Origin: Cyanomargarita calcarea GSE-NOS-MK-12-04C
GTDB taxonomy: Bacteria; Cyanobacteriota; Cyanobacteriia; Cyanobacteriales; Nostocaceae
DNA length: 64,000 nt
NCBI GenBank assembly: GCA_019359595.1
Contig: JAHHGZ010000012.1
Span: 62,001 to 126,000, forward strand
Direction: 5' to 3'
Each line of letters opens with the position of its first letter. Position 1 is the stretch's first letter. A program made the translations under genes and the position numbers. The notes below the pieces were generated by a model. It was not told where the DNA came from, searched no databases, and saw only the letters and a list, made by a program, of their open reading frames with translations. Of this stretch, positions 38,373 through 48,002 are shown one piece after another.

Positions 38373-39440
38373 TTAATGGTGCATTTGATGGATCATTTCT
38401 GGCTGAATTCCCATGTCCTTGGTGTAAGGGGCGAGAAATTCATCAGCGGAAATTCCTGTCGGATTGACAGCAACTGCTTCATTTAAGACGGATTTTGCTG
38501 CAACTAACTGCTCTTGCGTCCACTTCTCAAAAGCTTCTGGCTTTTCAACGACAACCTGAGTTCTCATTGCACCGTGGTAAGGACCGCACAACTCAGCACA
38601 AATTACATTGTAATCACCCTCTACTTTGGGTGTGAAGCGAATTTCGCTTTGCCGACCGGGCATAATATCTTGCTTAATCCGGAATTCTGGCACCCAAAAA
38701 GCGTGGATGACATCGTTGGCCGCCATATTTAATTTCACTTCTTGCCCGACGGGTACGTGCAGTTCACCAGATGTTACACCAGTTTCTGGATAAGTAAAAA
38801 TAAAGGCATACTGCAAAGCTGTAACGTTAACCATTAAAGCTGGTGCTTTGCCGGCCTTATCAGAACTCGCACCTATGGTAGGAGAAACGATCCCCATACC
38901 GGGAGCATCCTTTTTTTGAGGAATTTGGTCAGCATTGCGAACTTCTGCTGTCCCTGGGTCAGACATTGCCTCATCAGATTTTTCTTGATTCAGGTTAGGT
39001 GTCTCGCTCAAAGTTGCAGCGATCGCCGAACCCGGCATTGACATGGCTTCTGGTGCCATCTGGACTTGATGAATCGAATGGGGATCGAAGCCGCCCATTT
39101 CGTTATAGACATCAAAGCTGTATACAGAAATACCAAGGACAATAATAGCGGGGATTGCCGTCCAGAGGATTTCTAGCGGAATGTTGCCTTCAACTGGTGG
39201 CCCATCTGTCTCGTCGCCTGCACGCTTCCGGTATCTAAAGACACTGTAAATCAAAATTCCTTCTACGAGCAGAAAGATACCTGTTGAGACAGTCATCATT
39301 GCATTGAACAGACCATCCACCAAGCTAGCTTCATCGGTAGCTGCTACAGGCAGCAGACCATGATTTTGTCCGTACCAAAGGCTGACCAGCGTCAGCAGGA
39401 TGCCACTTAGTAACGTCCAGATTGAACTTGGAATTTTCAC
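38373..39440 (-). CDS. ctaC: cytochrome c oxidase subunit II
   Basis: The 355-residue protein takes electrons from cytochrome c or plastocyanin at a two-copper CuA site. Hydrophobic segments lie at about 6-25, 47-68 and 90-108. The CuA ligands are complete: His246 (DVIHAFWVPEF) and Cys281, Glu283, Cys285, His289 and Met292 in CAELCGPYHGAM. Between the membrane part and the cupredoxin domain is an unusually long, Met- and acid-rich linker (about 118-200, MAPEAMSMPGS, DEAMSDPG). The protein ends in MIHQMHH. It is the first gene of the operon and is divergent from ctaA. Confidence 0.96.
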   Translation of the reverse strand: MKIPSSIWTLLSGILLTLVSLWYGQNHGLLPVAATDEASLVDGLFNAMMTVSTGIFLLVEGILIYSVFRYRKRAGDETDGPPVEGNIPLEILWTAIPAIIVLGISVYSFDVYNEMGGFDPHSIHQVQMAPEAMSMPGSAIAATLSETPNLNQEKSDEAMSDPGTAEVRNADQIPQKKDAPGMGIVSPTIGASSDKAGKAPALMVNVTALQYAFIFTYPETGVTSGELHVPVGQEVKLNMAANDVIHAFWVPEFRIKQDIMPGRQSEIRFTPKVEGDYNVICAELCGPYHGAMRTQVVVEKPEAFEKWTQEQLVAAKSVLNEAVAVNPTGISADEFLAPYTKDMGIQPEMIHQMHH

Positions 39441-39575
39441 GGTTTTTCTACGGTTGTGACTTTACTACGTTGGACAGAACTGCTTACTCACTTACTACGG
39501 TAATCCAGGCTGCAGGACTTATGGTCAAAGATAGTAAATTTTTTCTTAATTTTTTAAGTAATTTACTAAATCTTT

Positions 39576-39845
39576 AATACAAGTAATCTATTAGGTATAC
39601 CAGAAGGCGGATGTAAATTAAAGCCAAGCAATCAACAATTATAAATGTTTTTTTCTTCTTAAGTGTATTTTTTTCACCTTGAATAAAAATAATCCACTAG
39701 GTATGTCACAGATATGCCTGATGGTGGATGTAAATAGCAAAAATAAGTCAAAGAAAATAAAAAATTTCGGGATTTTTAGGTGATAATTTCACTCGGAATA
39801 GAAATGATTCCCCAGGCACAGCAGTGTGTAGGTGAAAACAAAAGA
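39576..39845. repeat. three degenerate direct repeats between ctaC and ctaA
   Basis: A unit of about 50 bp recurs with a period near 105-115 bp: AATCTATTAGGTA plus GGCGGATGTAAAT, then AATCCACTAGGTA plus GGTGGATGTAAAT, then ATTCCCCAGGCA plus TGTAGGTGAAAA. They occupy the divergent promoter region of the oxidase and heme A genes, so a regulatory role is possible. Confidence 0.6.
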
Positions 39846-40066
39846 AAAATTTAAGGAAGTTTTTGTAATCGTTAGATGATATGAGTTGAAAACTTAAAAA
39901 ATGTCTGAAGCTTCAGGCTCAAACTGGTCAAGGTGATTCAGAGTGTTAAATGAGAGCCAATCTCTAACAAAGATTCTATACGCTAGGGTGGAGATATGTC
40001 GGTTTGACAAATCTTAAAACTGTAAAACTTAGATAACTGACTCAAAACGGGCAGTAGGTATCTTTC

Positions 40067-41017
40067 ATGAGCGAATTTGTCCTAGAACAACAGAAAACAG
40101 CGGCAAACCCGGAGCAACAGCCTCTTGACAGAATTCGTCGCTTGGTGTGGAAGATGTGTATAGCCACCATAATTTTGATGGCGATCGGCAGCGCTACCCG
40201 CGTGATGAATGCTGGGCTTGCCTGCCCAGACTGGCCTTTATGCTATGGGAAATTAGTGCCGACAGCTGAAATGAATTTCCAAGTTTTTTTGGAATGGTTT
40301 CACCGACTGGATGCGGCCTTGATTGGTATCAGCGCGATCGCCCTGGTCGGATTATCCTGGTGGGATCGTCAATATTTAGCGAGATGGGTTCCTTGGGCTT
40401 CGACATTTGCCCTTGGTTTAATCGTCTTTCAAGGTGTCTTGGGAGGACTCACTGTTACCGAACTGCTGCGGTTTGATATCGTGACAGCCCATTTGGGAAC
40501 GGCACTATTGTTTTTTTCTACCCTACTAGTCATCGGCACCGCATTGACCCCCTACCAGGGAACTGGAACCGTTGGTAAGTTGCCGATACTTGGCTTAACC
40601 GCCGCAATTTTGGTTTATTTGCAAAGTTTATTAGGTGCTTTAGTTGGTTCTCGCTGGGCTTTACACCAGTGCTTTGGCACCTCCCAACTTTGTCAGGTGA
40701 TGTATAGCCATATATTTGGGTTGGTACCGCCGACACTCTTCACAATCGCAGTGGTATTTATTTCCTGGCGGACTCCAGCACTCCATCCAGCTTTGCGACG
40801 GCTGGCAAATATTGCTTTTGGGTTATTAATTTTACAACTACTTTTGGGAGTCGCGACTTTTCGCTTACACCTGCAAGTTGAGCCACTTACTGTTTCTCAC
40901 CAAGCCATCGGTGCTGCTTTGTTGGGAACTTTAGTTGCTTTCACTGTTCTAGCTATCCGTGACTGGGCTGAAAGTCGTAGTATCAACTCGATATCCATTA
41001 GCGAACAAGCATCATGA
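40067..41017 (+). CDS. ctaA: heme A synthase (COX15/CtaA family)
   Basis: The membrane enzyme oxidises heme O to heme A for the oxidase. It has 316 residues and eight hydrophobic helices. The motifs GSATRVMNAGLACPDWPLCYG, EWFHRLDAAL and TAHLGTALLFF contain the expected histidine ligands of the first half. LHQCFGTSQLCQ and VSHQAIGAALLGTL hold the second half. It lies divergent from ctaC and is followed by ctaB, so heme A supply and oxidase are encoded together. Confidence 0.95.
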   Translation: MSEFVLEQQKTAANPEQQPLDRIRRLVWKMCIATIILMAIGSATRVMNAGLACPDWPLCYGKLVPTAEMNFQVFLEWFHRLDAALIGISAIALVGLSWWDRQYLARWVPWASTFALGLIVFQGVLGGLTVTELLRFDIVTAHLGTALLFFSTLLVIGTALTPYQGTGTVGKLPILGLTAAILVYLQSLLGALVGSRWALHQCFGTSQLCQVMYSHIFGLVPPTLFTIAVVFISWRTPALHPALRRLANIAFGLLILQLLLGVATFRLHLQVEPLTVSHQAIGAALLGTLVAFTVLAIRDWAESRSINSISISEQAS

Positions 41018-41040
41018 ATCGAATCCCTAAAGCCAGGAAA

Positions 41041-41085
41041 AGTTAACAGTTAACGGTTAACTGTCAACAGTTAACTGTTAACTGT
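41041..41085. repeat. GTTAAC-rich palindromic repeats between ctaA and ctaB
   Basis: AGTTAACAGTTAACGG, then TTAACTGTCAACAGTTAAC form overlapping palindromes in the 109-bp gap. Confidence 0.8.
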
Positions 41086-41126
41086 TCATAGGTTTAGTTG
41101 TTGAAAAATAAGGAAATAGTGCCAAG

Positions 41127-42083
41127 ATGATTGAGACTAATGTCTCGAAGCACCACGATACAGTTCTTTCAGTTATCCAAAGCTACTACCAGCTAACCAA
41201 GCCTCGGATTATTCCGTTACTCTTGATTACCACCGCCGGTAGTATGTGGATTGCAGCCAAGGGACAAGTTGACCCATTGCTGTTGCTGGTGACTCTAACT
41301 GGAGGAACATTAGCGGCTGCTAGTGCCCAGACAATTAACTGTATCTACGACCGAGACATTGATTATGACATGGAGCGCACGCGCCATCGTCCAATGCCTT
41401 CGGGTAAAGTTCAGCCCCGTGATGCTTTGATTTTTGCGATCGCTCTGGCGGTAATTTCCTTCACTCTCCTGAGCGTATTTGCGAACTTGCTAGCAGCAGG
41501 TTTAGCAATGTCTGGTATTGTTTTTTATGTGCTAATTTACACCCATTTTCTGAAGCGTCACAGTATCTACAATATCGTGATTGGTGGGGCTGCAGGAGCA
41601 GTTCCGGCATTAGTGGGTTGGGCCGCTGTTACTGGCTCTTTAAGCTGGTCCGCATGGCTAATTTTTGGGATTGTTTTTCTTTGGACCCCAGCCCATTTTT
41701 GGTCATTAGCTTTGATGATTCGGGATGATTACGCAAAAGTTGGTGTGCCCATGCTACCAGTAGTGGCGGGGGAAATAGAAACAGTGCGGCAAATTTGGAT
41801 ATACACCCTGGTAACGGTAGCAGCAACTGTGTTGCTAGTTTACCCGTTGCACGCAACTGGAGCTATTTATCTGGCGATCGCTCTGAGTTTAGGAAGTGTA
41901 TTTATTTACAAAGCTTGGCAGTTGTTGCAAAACCCAGGCGATCGCGCTACAGCAAAAGGCTTGTTTTTGTATTCCATCTCTTACATGATGTTGTTATGTT
42001 TGGGGATGGTAATTGATAGTTTGCCTGTAACACATTATCTAATTGGTGTGGTCACAAGTAAGCTAATTTTGTTGATTGGTTAA
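41127..42083 (+). CDS. ctaB: protoheme IX farnesyltransferase (heme O synthase)
   Basis: The membrane enzyme adds a farnesyl chain to heme B, giving heme O. It has 318 residues and about nine helices. The UbiA-type aspartate motifs are [19 protein letters not shown] and the second loop [16 protein letters not shown]. It begins with [17 protein letters not shown]. It is transcribed with ctaA and ends before a strong hairpin. Confidence 0.96.
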   Translation: MIETNVSKHHDTVLSVIQSYYQLTKPRIIPLLLITTAGSMWIAAKGQVDPLLLLVTLTGGTLAAASAQTINCIYDRDIDYDMERTRHRPMPSGKVQPRDALIFAIALAVISFTLLSVFANLLAAGLAMSGIVFYVLIYTHFLKRHSIYNIVIGGAAGAVPALVGWAAVTGSLSWSAWLIFGIVFLWTPAHFWSLALMIRDDYAKVGVPMLPVVAGEIETVRQIWIYTLVTVAATVLLVYPLHATGAIYLAIALSLGSVFIYKAWQLLQNPGDRATAKGLFLYSISYMMLLCLGMVIDSLPVTHYLIGVVTSKLILLIG

Positions 42084-42089
42084 AATTAG

Positions 42090-42119
42090 AGAAACCGGGT
42101 TTTTAAAAACCTGGTTTCT
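42090..42119. terminator. terminator after ctaB
   Basis: AGAAACCGGGTTTTT and AAAAACCTGGTTTCT form a 15-bp stem with one G-T-type mismatch, 7 bp after the ctaB stop. It is nearly symmetrical and could act on both strands. Confidence 0.7.
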
Positions 42120-42359
42120 TAAAAAAGTTATACGATTGAGCTTATACGCAAGAAATATTTTTGATTATTATAAATGCGGACACATTACAAAGTAAGTTAA
42201 CTATTTTACTTAAATGGATGCAGTCGGCGATCCATTATAAATTAAATTTATCTTACACAAAACATAAATAAATTATCTTACTGCTTAGATACGCTAAAAC
42301 TGATAGCAGTTTCACAATAAAATGAATAGATAATTAGTAAGAAATTTTTAGGTAGATTT

Positions 42360-43160
42360 GTGAAACGTGACTCCATCTATTACCAAATTTTTAAGCGTTT
42401 TCCTGGGTTGATTTTTGAACTCGTTGATTACCGGACTGAACAGGCGCAGAACTATCGATTTGAGTCCGTTGAAGTGAAAGAAACCGCCTTTCGCATTGAT
42501 GGGGTCTTTTTACCTCCAGAGGGTGCAACACCCAGAATTATCTTTTTTGCAGAAGTTCAATTTCAGAAAGATGAAGCTCTTTATCATCGCTTCTTTACTG
42601 AGTCGATGATGTATTTGAACCGGAATCAGTCTCAATATGATGACTGGTATTGTGTAGTAATTTTTTCATCACGCAGTTTGGAACCAAAGGACACAAGAAC
42701 TCATCGAATGTTTTTGAACAGCGACCAAGTGCAGCGAATTTATCTGGATGAGTTAGGCACTCCCAATACTCTGCCAATAGGCGTCAATTTAATGCAGTTG
42801 ACAATCGCCTCAGAGAAAGCGATGGCAGAGCAAGCGAAGCAATTACTTGAGCGGGTACAATTAGAAGAAACAGACACACTGGCGAAAAACGAAATAATAG
42901 ATATTATTACCACTATCGCCGTTTACAAATTTTCTCAATTAAGCCGTGAAGAGGTGGAAGCCATGTTGGGACTGAACATTGAAGAAACACGAATTTACCA
43001 AGACTTGGAACGTCAAACCAAATTAAAAGCAGCAGGACGCCTTTTGAGCATGGGCTATAGCATCTTTGAAGTGGCAAAGGCAGTTGATTTATCGGTTGAG
43101 GAAGTCACAAAAGAGGTAGTAAATTATCAAACCGACACAGGACAAGATGTAAGTAGGTGA
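42360..43160 (+). CDS. Rpn family nuclease/putative transposase (DUF2887)
   Basis: The 266-residue protein begins at a GTG. The N-terminal half matches the cyanobacterial DUF2887 branch of the PD-(D/E)XK superfamily: YYQIFKRFPGLIFELVD, AFRIDGVFLPP (active-site Asp) and RIIFFAEVQFQKDE (E-x-Q). The C-terminal half is helical (VQLEETDTLAKNEIIDII) and ends with a helix-turn-helix-like SIFEVAKAVDLSVEEVT. Members are common and multi-copy in these genomes, and RpnA of E. coli promotes recombination. It is intact, unlike the copy at 8082. Confidence 0.85.
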   Translation: MKRDSIYYQIFKRFPGLIFELVDYRTEQAQNYRFESVEVKETAFRIDGVFLPPEGATPRIIFFAEVQFQKDEALYHRFFTESMMYLNRNQSQYDDWYCVVIFSSRSLEPKDTRTHRMFLNSDQVQRIYLDELGTPNTLPIGVNLMQLTIASEKAMAEQAKQLLERVQLEETDTLAKNEIIDIITTIAVYKFSQLSREEVEAMLGLNIEETRIYQDLERQTKLKAAGRLLSMGYSIFEVAKAVDLSVEEVTKEVVNYQTDTGQDVSR

Positions 43161-43773
43161 GCGTAAATAAACACAACTATACTTCTGTCCGCAGCGTTGC
43201 GTAGATTGCCGTAGGGTGGAGGCACGACGTTAGAGAAGCGTTCCCGTTCACGTACAGTGTGCTCGTAAGGCCGATTGGTAGCAACCGCAAGGGTTTCGAC
43301 CTTTTTACAAGTTATATAATAGGGTTTATTCGTGCCTACCTACTTATGCATAAAGTAAAGTTTCTGAGTTTGAAATAAAGTTACCTTTCCGAGGTAACTT
43401 TTATTTCCAGTTGGTTTCGGTTTAGATATGGTGTACACGTTGGTGCAAAAATAGTTTATGGTTGACCGAGTGTGAAAATCTTGGGCTGGGTCTGCTGTAC
43501 AGCGTTGATATCATTCTTTAGTCATTGATTATTAATTACTCCTAAATCTCGTATTGCATCTAGCTTTCATAGTGCATCCGGCACACTAATAAAGAGACTT
43601 AAGCAAAATTTATCAATCAACGAGAGAATCAGGATTGTGGATAGCGCGATTGAAAACAGGATGCAATCTTGTTCTGAAGTCTCGACTACCAGAACTTTTC
43701 GTCAAAACTGATGATGATCGATATGATGCGATAGGAGTCGAAAATTCTGTGAAGTCGTACTTTTAGGGCGGAA
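43161..43773. other. gene-free region with short repeats
   Basis: No convincing gene is visible. The left part holds GCG-rich palindromic patches (TTGCGTAGATTGCC, GAGAAGCGTTCCCG). A hairpin lies at 43377-43406. The right part is plain AT-rich sequence. Confidence 0.45.
43377..43406 (+). terminator. hairpin with T-run
   Basis: AAAGTTACCT pairs with AGGTAACTTT around TTCCG and is followed by TATTT. It lies 216 bp beyond the Rpn gene and may be its terminator. Confidence 0.6.
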
Positions 43774-43974
43774 ATGAGCAAACGATCGCGCATTGCTTGG
43801 CCGATTTATCTCTTTCTCCTGTGTTTGGTTGTAAATGTTCAAGCGCTTAAAGACCTTCATCGTTTAATAGATGATGGCGAAATAAATGAAGAAGGTATAA
43901 CTGAAGAATTGGGTGCCACATTGGTCAGAAATCTGAGCAGAAATATTGCGACAATCATAGCATCATACCGTTAG
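43774..43974 (+). CDS. small hypothetical membrane protein
   Basis: The 66-residue frame has one hydrophobic helix (WPIYLFLLCLVVNVQAL, about residues 9-25) and an acidic stretch (DDGEINEEGITEE). The ribosome binding site is weak. I recognise no family. It could be real or chance, and the context gives no help. Confidence 0.35.
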   Translation: MSKRSRIAWPIYLFLLCLVVNVQALKDLHRLIDDGEINEEGITEELGATLVRNLSRNIATIIASYR

Positions 43975-44128
43975 TAGAAAAGTTGATAGGATAATTTGAC
44001 GACAGTTTTTCACCCGACAATTAGCAATAAACCGCATCAGCAATCATTTTTTATAAAAGTTATCATAGAGTTTTCAGCCCGACTTATCCGGACTTTGTTC
44101 GTTGGATAATAGATAAACGAGGTTTAAT

Positions 44129-44998
44129 ATGGCTCATTTAAATCTGCGTCGTCCCCAAAATGTCAGTGGTGACTTTTATGTAGATACATCTTGTATAGAC
44201 TGCGATACCTGTCGCTGGATGGCAAAAGAAGTGTTTTTTCGTGACGAAAAACAATCGGCAGTCTATCACCAACCAACTAATGAAACCGAAAGATTAGCCG
44301 CACTCCAGGCTCTTTTGTCTTGCCCCACCAGTTCTATTGGTACTGTCGAAAAACCCCAAGATATAAAAGTTGCTCAGTTAAGTTTCCCCATCCTTGTAGA
44401 AGAAAATGTCTATCATTGCGGCTATCATTCAGAGAAATCCTATGCTGCTGCTAGCTACTTTATTCAACTTCCAGAAGGTAATATTTTAGTTGACTCTCCC
44501 AAATTTACGCCACCATTGGTAAAACGTTTGGAAAAAATGGGGGGAATCCATTATATGTACTTAACTCACAGGGATGATGTGGCGGATCATCAAAAGTTTG
44601 CTGAACATTTTGGCTGCGAACGTATTCTTCACGCTGATGATATTACATCTGATACTCAAAATGTGGAAATGCAGCTAACTAATTCACAACCATTGCAACT
44701 AACTCCTGATTTATTAATTATCCCAGTACCCGGTCACAGTAAAGGACATACCGTTCTACTCTATAAAAATAAGTTTCTTTTCACTGGTGACCATCTAGCT
44801 TGGTCTGATAAATTAAAACAATTGGTTGCTTTCCGCGATTTCTGCTGGTATTCCTACTCCGAACAGATTAAATCGATGCGTAATTTAACTAATTACTCTT
44901 TTGAGTGGGTACTACCAGGACATGGACGTAGATATCATGCTGATAGGGAAACAATGAAACTACAGATGCAAAAATGTGTTGAGTGGATGGAAAGTTAA
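44129..44998 (+). CDS. MBL-fold metallo-hydrolase with ferredoxin-like N-terminus
   Basis: The 289-residue protein has two parts. Residues 1-75 hold a cysteine pattern DTSCIDCDTCRWM and a later SCPTSSIG, which resembles a 4Fe-4S ferredoxin domain. From about 90 onward comes a metallo-beta-lactamase fold with THRDDVADHQKFAEHFG (metal motif HxxDxxDH varied to HRDDVADH), PVPGHSKGHTVL, FTGDHLAW and LPGHGRRYH. The ferredoxin-MBL fusion is found in cyanobacteria and plants, but its reaction is not known. It is a single gene followed by a 24-bp hairpin. Confidence 0.82.
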   Translation: MAHLNLRRPQNVSGDFYVDTSCIDCDTCRWMAKEVFFRDEKQSAVYHQPTNETERLAALQALLSCPTSSIGTVEKPQDIKVAQLSFPILVEENVYHCGYHSEKSYAAASYFIQLPEGNILVDSPKFTPPLVKRLEKMGGIHYMYLTHRDDVADHQKFAEHFGCERILHADDITSDTQNVEMQLTNSQPLQLTPDLLIIPVPGHSKGHTVLLYKNKFLFTGDHLAWSDKLKQLVAFRDFCWYSYSEQIKSMRNLTNYSFEWVLPGHGRRYHADRETMKLQMQKCVEWMES

Positions 44999-45185
44999 GC
45001 AAACTCAATTTTGCAGGTAGTTTGTAGAGTGCATCATAAATTTCAAATTTTTTGAACCGTTTCATACCCCTCTCCCTTGGGGATGCTGCTGGCAAATGGT
45101 AGGTGTGACCCCTCAATGTTGATCCAAAGAGTTCTCTCGCATATCCGACATAAGGCCCGCAGGCTAGAAGCCTGGGGCTATCCAT

Positions 45186-45240
45186 ACAAAGCCCACCAAC
45201 GCGAGGCTACATTTTTTAGCCTCGCGTTGGTGGGCTTTGT
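45186..45240. repeat. 24-bp perfect hairpin repeat, possible bidirectional terminator
   Basis: The left arm at 45186-45209 (beginning ACAAAGCCCACCAACGCG) is perfectly complementary to the right arm at 45217-45240, with a 7-nt loop. It stands between convergent MBL and WD40 genes. Just upstream, GCCTGGGGCTATCCATACAAAGCCCACC is (in two parts) shared with the core of the element at 58932, so it belongs to a repeat family. Confidence 0.85.
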
Positions 45241-45343
45241 TCAATTAGCCGCACCATTCTATGGTGACGGTGGGATTTCGGGTTTTGGAGAAGTATCATC
45301 CCTGATTCGCCAACAGTATCCTTGGGGAGAGGGGAAGGGCTTA

Positions 45344-46396
45344 CTAATTTCGCCAAATATTGATTTTCTTATCATATCCGCCGCTGGCGAGTATTTCCCC
45401 ATCAGGGCTAAAAGCGATCGCACTCACCCAGTCAGGATGTGCGTAAAGTGTGTTTACTAACTCGAATTTAGTCAAATCCCAGATTTTAATACCATCCCTG
45501 CCAGCACTAGCAAGAGTAGTCCCATCCGGATGGATAGCGATCGCATTCACCCAGTTATTATGTCCTGTAAGGGTGCGGACTAATTTTTGCGTGTTGACAT
45601 TCCATACTTTAATTGTGCGATCGTGACTAGCAGTAATAAAAGTTTCGCCATCTGGTGTAAAACTAATAGCACTGATAGTAGTTGAATGTGCGGTAAATGT
45701 CCGGATTAACTTACCTGAACTCAAGTTCCACAACTTGATATTACCCTTATTGTCGCCACTAGCAAGAGTATTACCATCACGACTAATAGCTAAGGAATAG
45801 ATGGAATTATCAAAGTTTACCAGATTAGCAAGCGGGCGTTCCTGAAGTAAATCCCACACCCGAATACCGTCTATAGCCCCACTGACAAGAACTTTGCTGT
45901 CAGGAGTCACAGCTAAAGATATAATGTTCCCTGTATGACCCACAAAGCTGCGATTATACCTGTTATTTGTTAGATTCCACAGGTTAATCATCCTGTCATC
46001 ACCACAACTAGCCAGAGTTCTGCCATCTGGAGAAACGACTAGAGATAGGACTGAATCTTTGTGCGCTCTACTGATAATTCCGATTCCTTTACCAGTTAGG
46101 GGATTCCACAACTTAATTATACCGTCGTTATCACCCCCACCACTGATGAGAGTTTTGCTATCTGGACTAAAAACAAGAGATTTTACAGTTGCGGTATGTG
46201 CTTTGAGGTTATAAAGCAACTGCGGATTTGCGAAATTTCTGCTTGTTGGCGATCGCGGTGTTGTTTCTGTCGCACCATGAGCAGTGCCGACATAAAATCT
46301 CCCCCAAATCACTGCTGGAAAGGCAACAACCGCAAATATCAAGATAATATATAGGCGAATCGCAATACCGCGCCTACTTCTTTCCTCACTCCTCAC
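45344..46396 (-). CDS. membrane-anchored seven-blade WD40 protein
   Basis: The 350-residue protein has one N-terminal membrane helix (about residues 10-32) and a short linker. It then has seven WD40 repeats from about residue 60 to the end, each with a GH/AH start and a WD/WN end (LASGGYDKKINIWRN is the last). Seven repeats make a complete beta-propeller, so it is probably a scaffold held at a membrane with the propeller outside the cytoplasm. There is no kinase or nuclease domain attached. Partners are unknown. Confidence 0.88.
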   Translation of the reverse strand: MRSEERSRRGIAIRLYIILIFAVVAFPAVIWGRFYVGTAHGATETTPRSPTSRNFANPQLLYNLKAHTATVKSLVFSPDSKTLISGGGDNDGIIKLWNPLTGKGIGIISRAHKDSVLSLVVSPDGRTLASCGDDRMINLWNLTNNRYNRSFVGHTGNIISLAVTPDSKVLVSGAIDGIRVWDLLQERPLANLVNFDNSIYSLAISRDGNTLASGDNKGNIKLWNLSSGKLIRTFTAHSTTISAISFTPDGETFITASHDRTIKVWNVNTQKLVRTLTGHNNWVNAIAIHPDGTTLASAGRDGIKIWDLTKFELVNTLYAHPDWVSAIAFSPDGEILASGGYDKKINIWRN

Positions 46397-46419
46397 TATT
46401 TATCCTCACTTTTTTATCA

Positions 46420-46552
46420 GTTATAAGCTAGGAGTTAGGAATTATAAGTTATTACTTACAAATTATATATACACGAGCGTGCTAGTTTTTAACTTTTTAT
46501 GGGCGCTATTTACCCTAGCCCTCCTAACTCCTAACTCCTAACTCCTAACGAT
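46420..46552. repeat. heptamer patches between the 98-residue ORF and the WD40 gene
   Basis: TAGGAGTTAGGA on the left and CTAACTCCTAACTCC on the right flank a short AT-rich middle. Confidence 0.8.
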
Positions 46553-46849
46553 TTACTGTAGTGGTTTTTTCTTAGAAATATTCGGCATTGGTATAGCAGG
46601 ACTTGACGAGCGTGCCGGCAAGTAATGTTGTACTATAGGCTCCTCCGGTAAAGGGCGACGTTGCTGGATGCGCCACCAGTTTAACAAAAGCGACGTCCCT
46701 GCTGTCCCCAATCCAAAAGCGAACAACGACCAGCTATCATCTAATCCACCAATCAGCGCATCTACTAGCCCCATCGTAATCAATACAGTGATTATTGGTT
46801 CTCTCCGGTAGGCTGATTTCAGAAAACGAGGCAATACAGCATTCATCAC
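46553..46849 (-). CDS. conserved hypothetical membrane protein
   Basis: The 98-residue protein has two short hydrophobic helices (about residues 18-34 and 40-58), a basic N-terminus and a proline-rich soluble tail (PEEPIVQHYLPARSSSP). I believe similar small proteins occur in other cyanobacteria but cannot name a function. It lies upstream of the WD40 gene on the same strand. Confidence 0.55.
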   Translation of the reverse strand: MMNAVLPRFLKSAYRREPIITVLITMGLVDALIGGLDDSWSLFAFGLGTAGTSLLLNWWRIQQRRPLPEEPIVQHYLPARSSSPAIPMPNISKKKPLQ

Positions 46850-47259
46850 AGCTTAATTAGTTCCAGTTAACTTTATTTATAAATAACCTTCAAATACCTT
46901 ACCCGCAATTGGCATTTAAGCAATGTAAGCCCCCATAACATTATAATTTTCTTTTATCTAAAACGACATCAGGCTATTTTCTATTTATCAAAGATTTTAG
47001 TTATGTGGATTATTAAATCTAGAATAGCATTTATATTTTCTCCTTCCTTTGTGTTTCCAGACCAATCTAAGCCGCAAAAAATGAAACCAGCCATAACATC
47101 CACCAGGTTTTAATGATAGTAGCTGTTGTAGAGACGTATGGCCAACACGTAACAAGCAAGCCCTAGGGTAGTTTCGGCAAAATTTCACGTAGAGGTTGTG
47201 AAACTCTTAATTTTCCTTAGTAGTTAGCCACACTAACGGAAGCTAGGTGCGATTTAAAA
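46850..47259. other. intergenic region
   Basis: No gene seen. AT-rich, with one CAACACGTAACAAGC patch near 47140. It is upstream of the leftward 98-residue ORF. Confidence 0.4.
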
Positions 47260-47421
47260 GCCCCCTTGCCCCCAATACTGGGGGAAAAGAAAATTCCAAG
47301 TTGAACATACTTGGGGAGCCACTGCGTTTCTTGGCTCTGCCGACTTGTAGCATGTGGCGTGGATTTAGGGGGCTGTCTTTACCCATCAAAATCAAAGTTC
47401 CCCAGAATTGGGGGCAGGGGG
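47260..47421. repeat. inverted-repeat element with GCCCCCTTGCCCCC ends
   Basis: GCCCCCTTGCCCCCAATACT at the left is complementary to the sequence ending AATTGGGGGCAGGGGGC at the right, roughly 25 bp each. The interior is non-coding. The direct repeat TTTACCCATCAAAAT occurs just inside and just outside the right end. It is likely another miniature element. Confidence 0.65.
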
Positions 47422-47486
47422 CTTGCCTTTACCCATCAAAATTAATGGCATGGACTACTAAGTCGTTGGACTGTATATTTATAGAC

Positions 47487-47660
47487 TTACTTCAAACCAA
47501 GCCATGATAAAACTCCTTGATTGGTGACGTATTCAATCACCACCATCAAGACAAAGCCAATCATTGCAGCCCGACCATTCAAACGCTCTGCATATTCATT
47601 GAAGCCAAATTTAGGCTCTTCTAGCTTGGGGGTAATAGTGGGTTGTGGTTGTGTCATCAT
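47487..47660 (-). CDS. hli: high light-inducible protein (HLIP/CAB family)
   Basis: From the ATG at 47660 the protein has 57 residues, normal for an HLIP. It contains the chlorophyll-binding helix with the family signature AERLNGRAAMIGFVLMVVIEY and ends in WLGLK. HLIPs bind chlorophyll and carotenoid in thylakoids and protect photosystem assembly under high light and other stress. The longer frame from 47810 adds 50 residues unlike any HLIP. The promoter should lie in the region shared with the divergent ald gene. Confidence 0.93.
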   Translation of the reverse strand: MMTQPQPTITPKLEEPKFGFNEYAERLNGRAAMIGFVLMVVIEYVTNQGVLSWLGLK

Positions 47661-48002
47661 CGGAAATACCTTGTATTGTGGATGTAAAGTCAAAAAGTGG
47701 ATATAAGTGCGGTTGGACCCATTGAATACTGTCTGGGTCAATTTGGTGTTAAATCTCAACACACCTTGATTAATACAATCTGAATATCTTATTTTACAAA
47801 TTGTAATCATTCTTTATATATTTTAGGAACATGGGGGCAATAGTCAAGGGCTATATTTGGAAGCACCTCAGGTTAAGCGAATGCCGTTACGGGGATCGTC
47901 ATCTGTACGGAATACCGCAGATTGGCTATCCTTAATACCAAAGTAGATCCGATGAGACTGACAAACTACAAACGAGATAAAAAAATAAATCAGAGGCTGT
48001 AA
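47661..48002. promoter_or_regulatory. divergent region between hli and ald
   Basis: Both genes are transcribed outward from this stretch. TTTACAAATTGTAATC at about 47793 contains an inverted TTACAA/TTGTAA pair and faintly recalls the TTACA units of high-light elements. No operator can be assigned firmly. Confidence 0.4.

Noticed and set aside
47661-47810. 50-residue N-terminal extension of the HLIP
   Set aside because: It has no resemblance to HLIP N-termini, and the ATG at 47660 gives the standard length.
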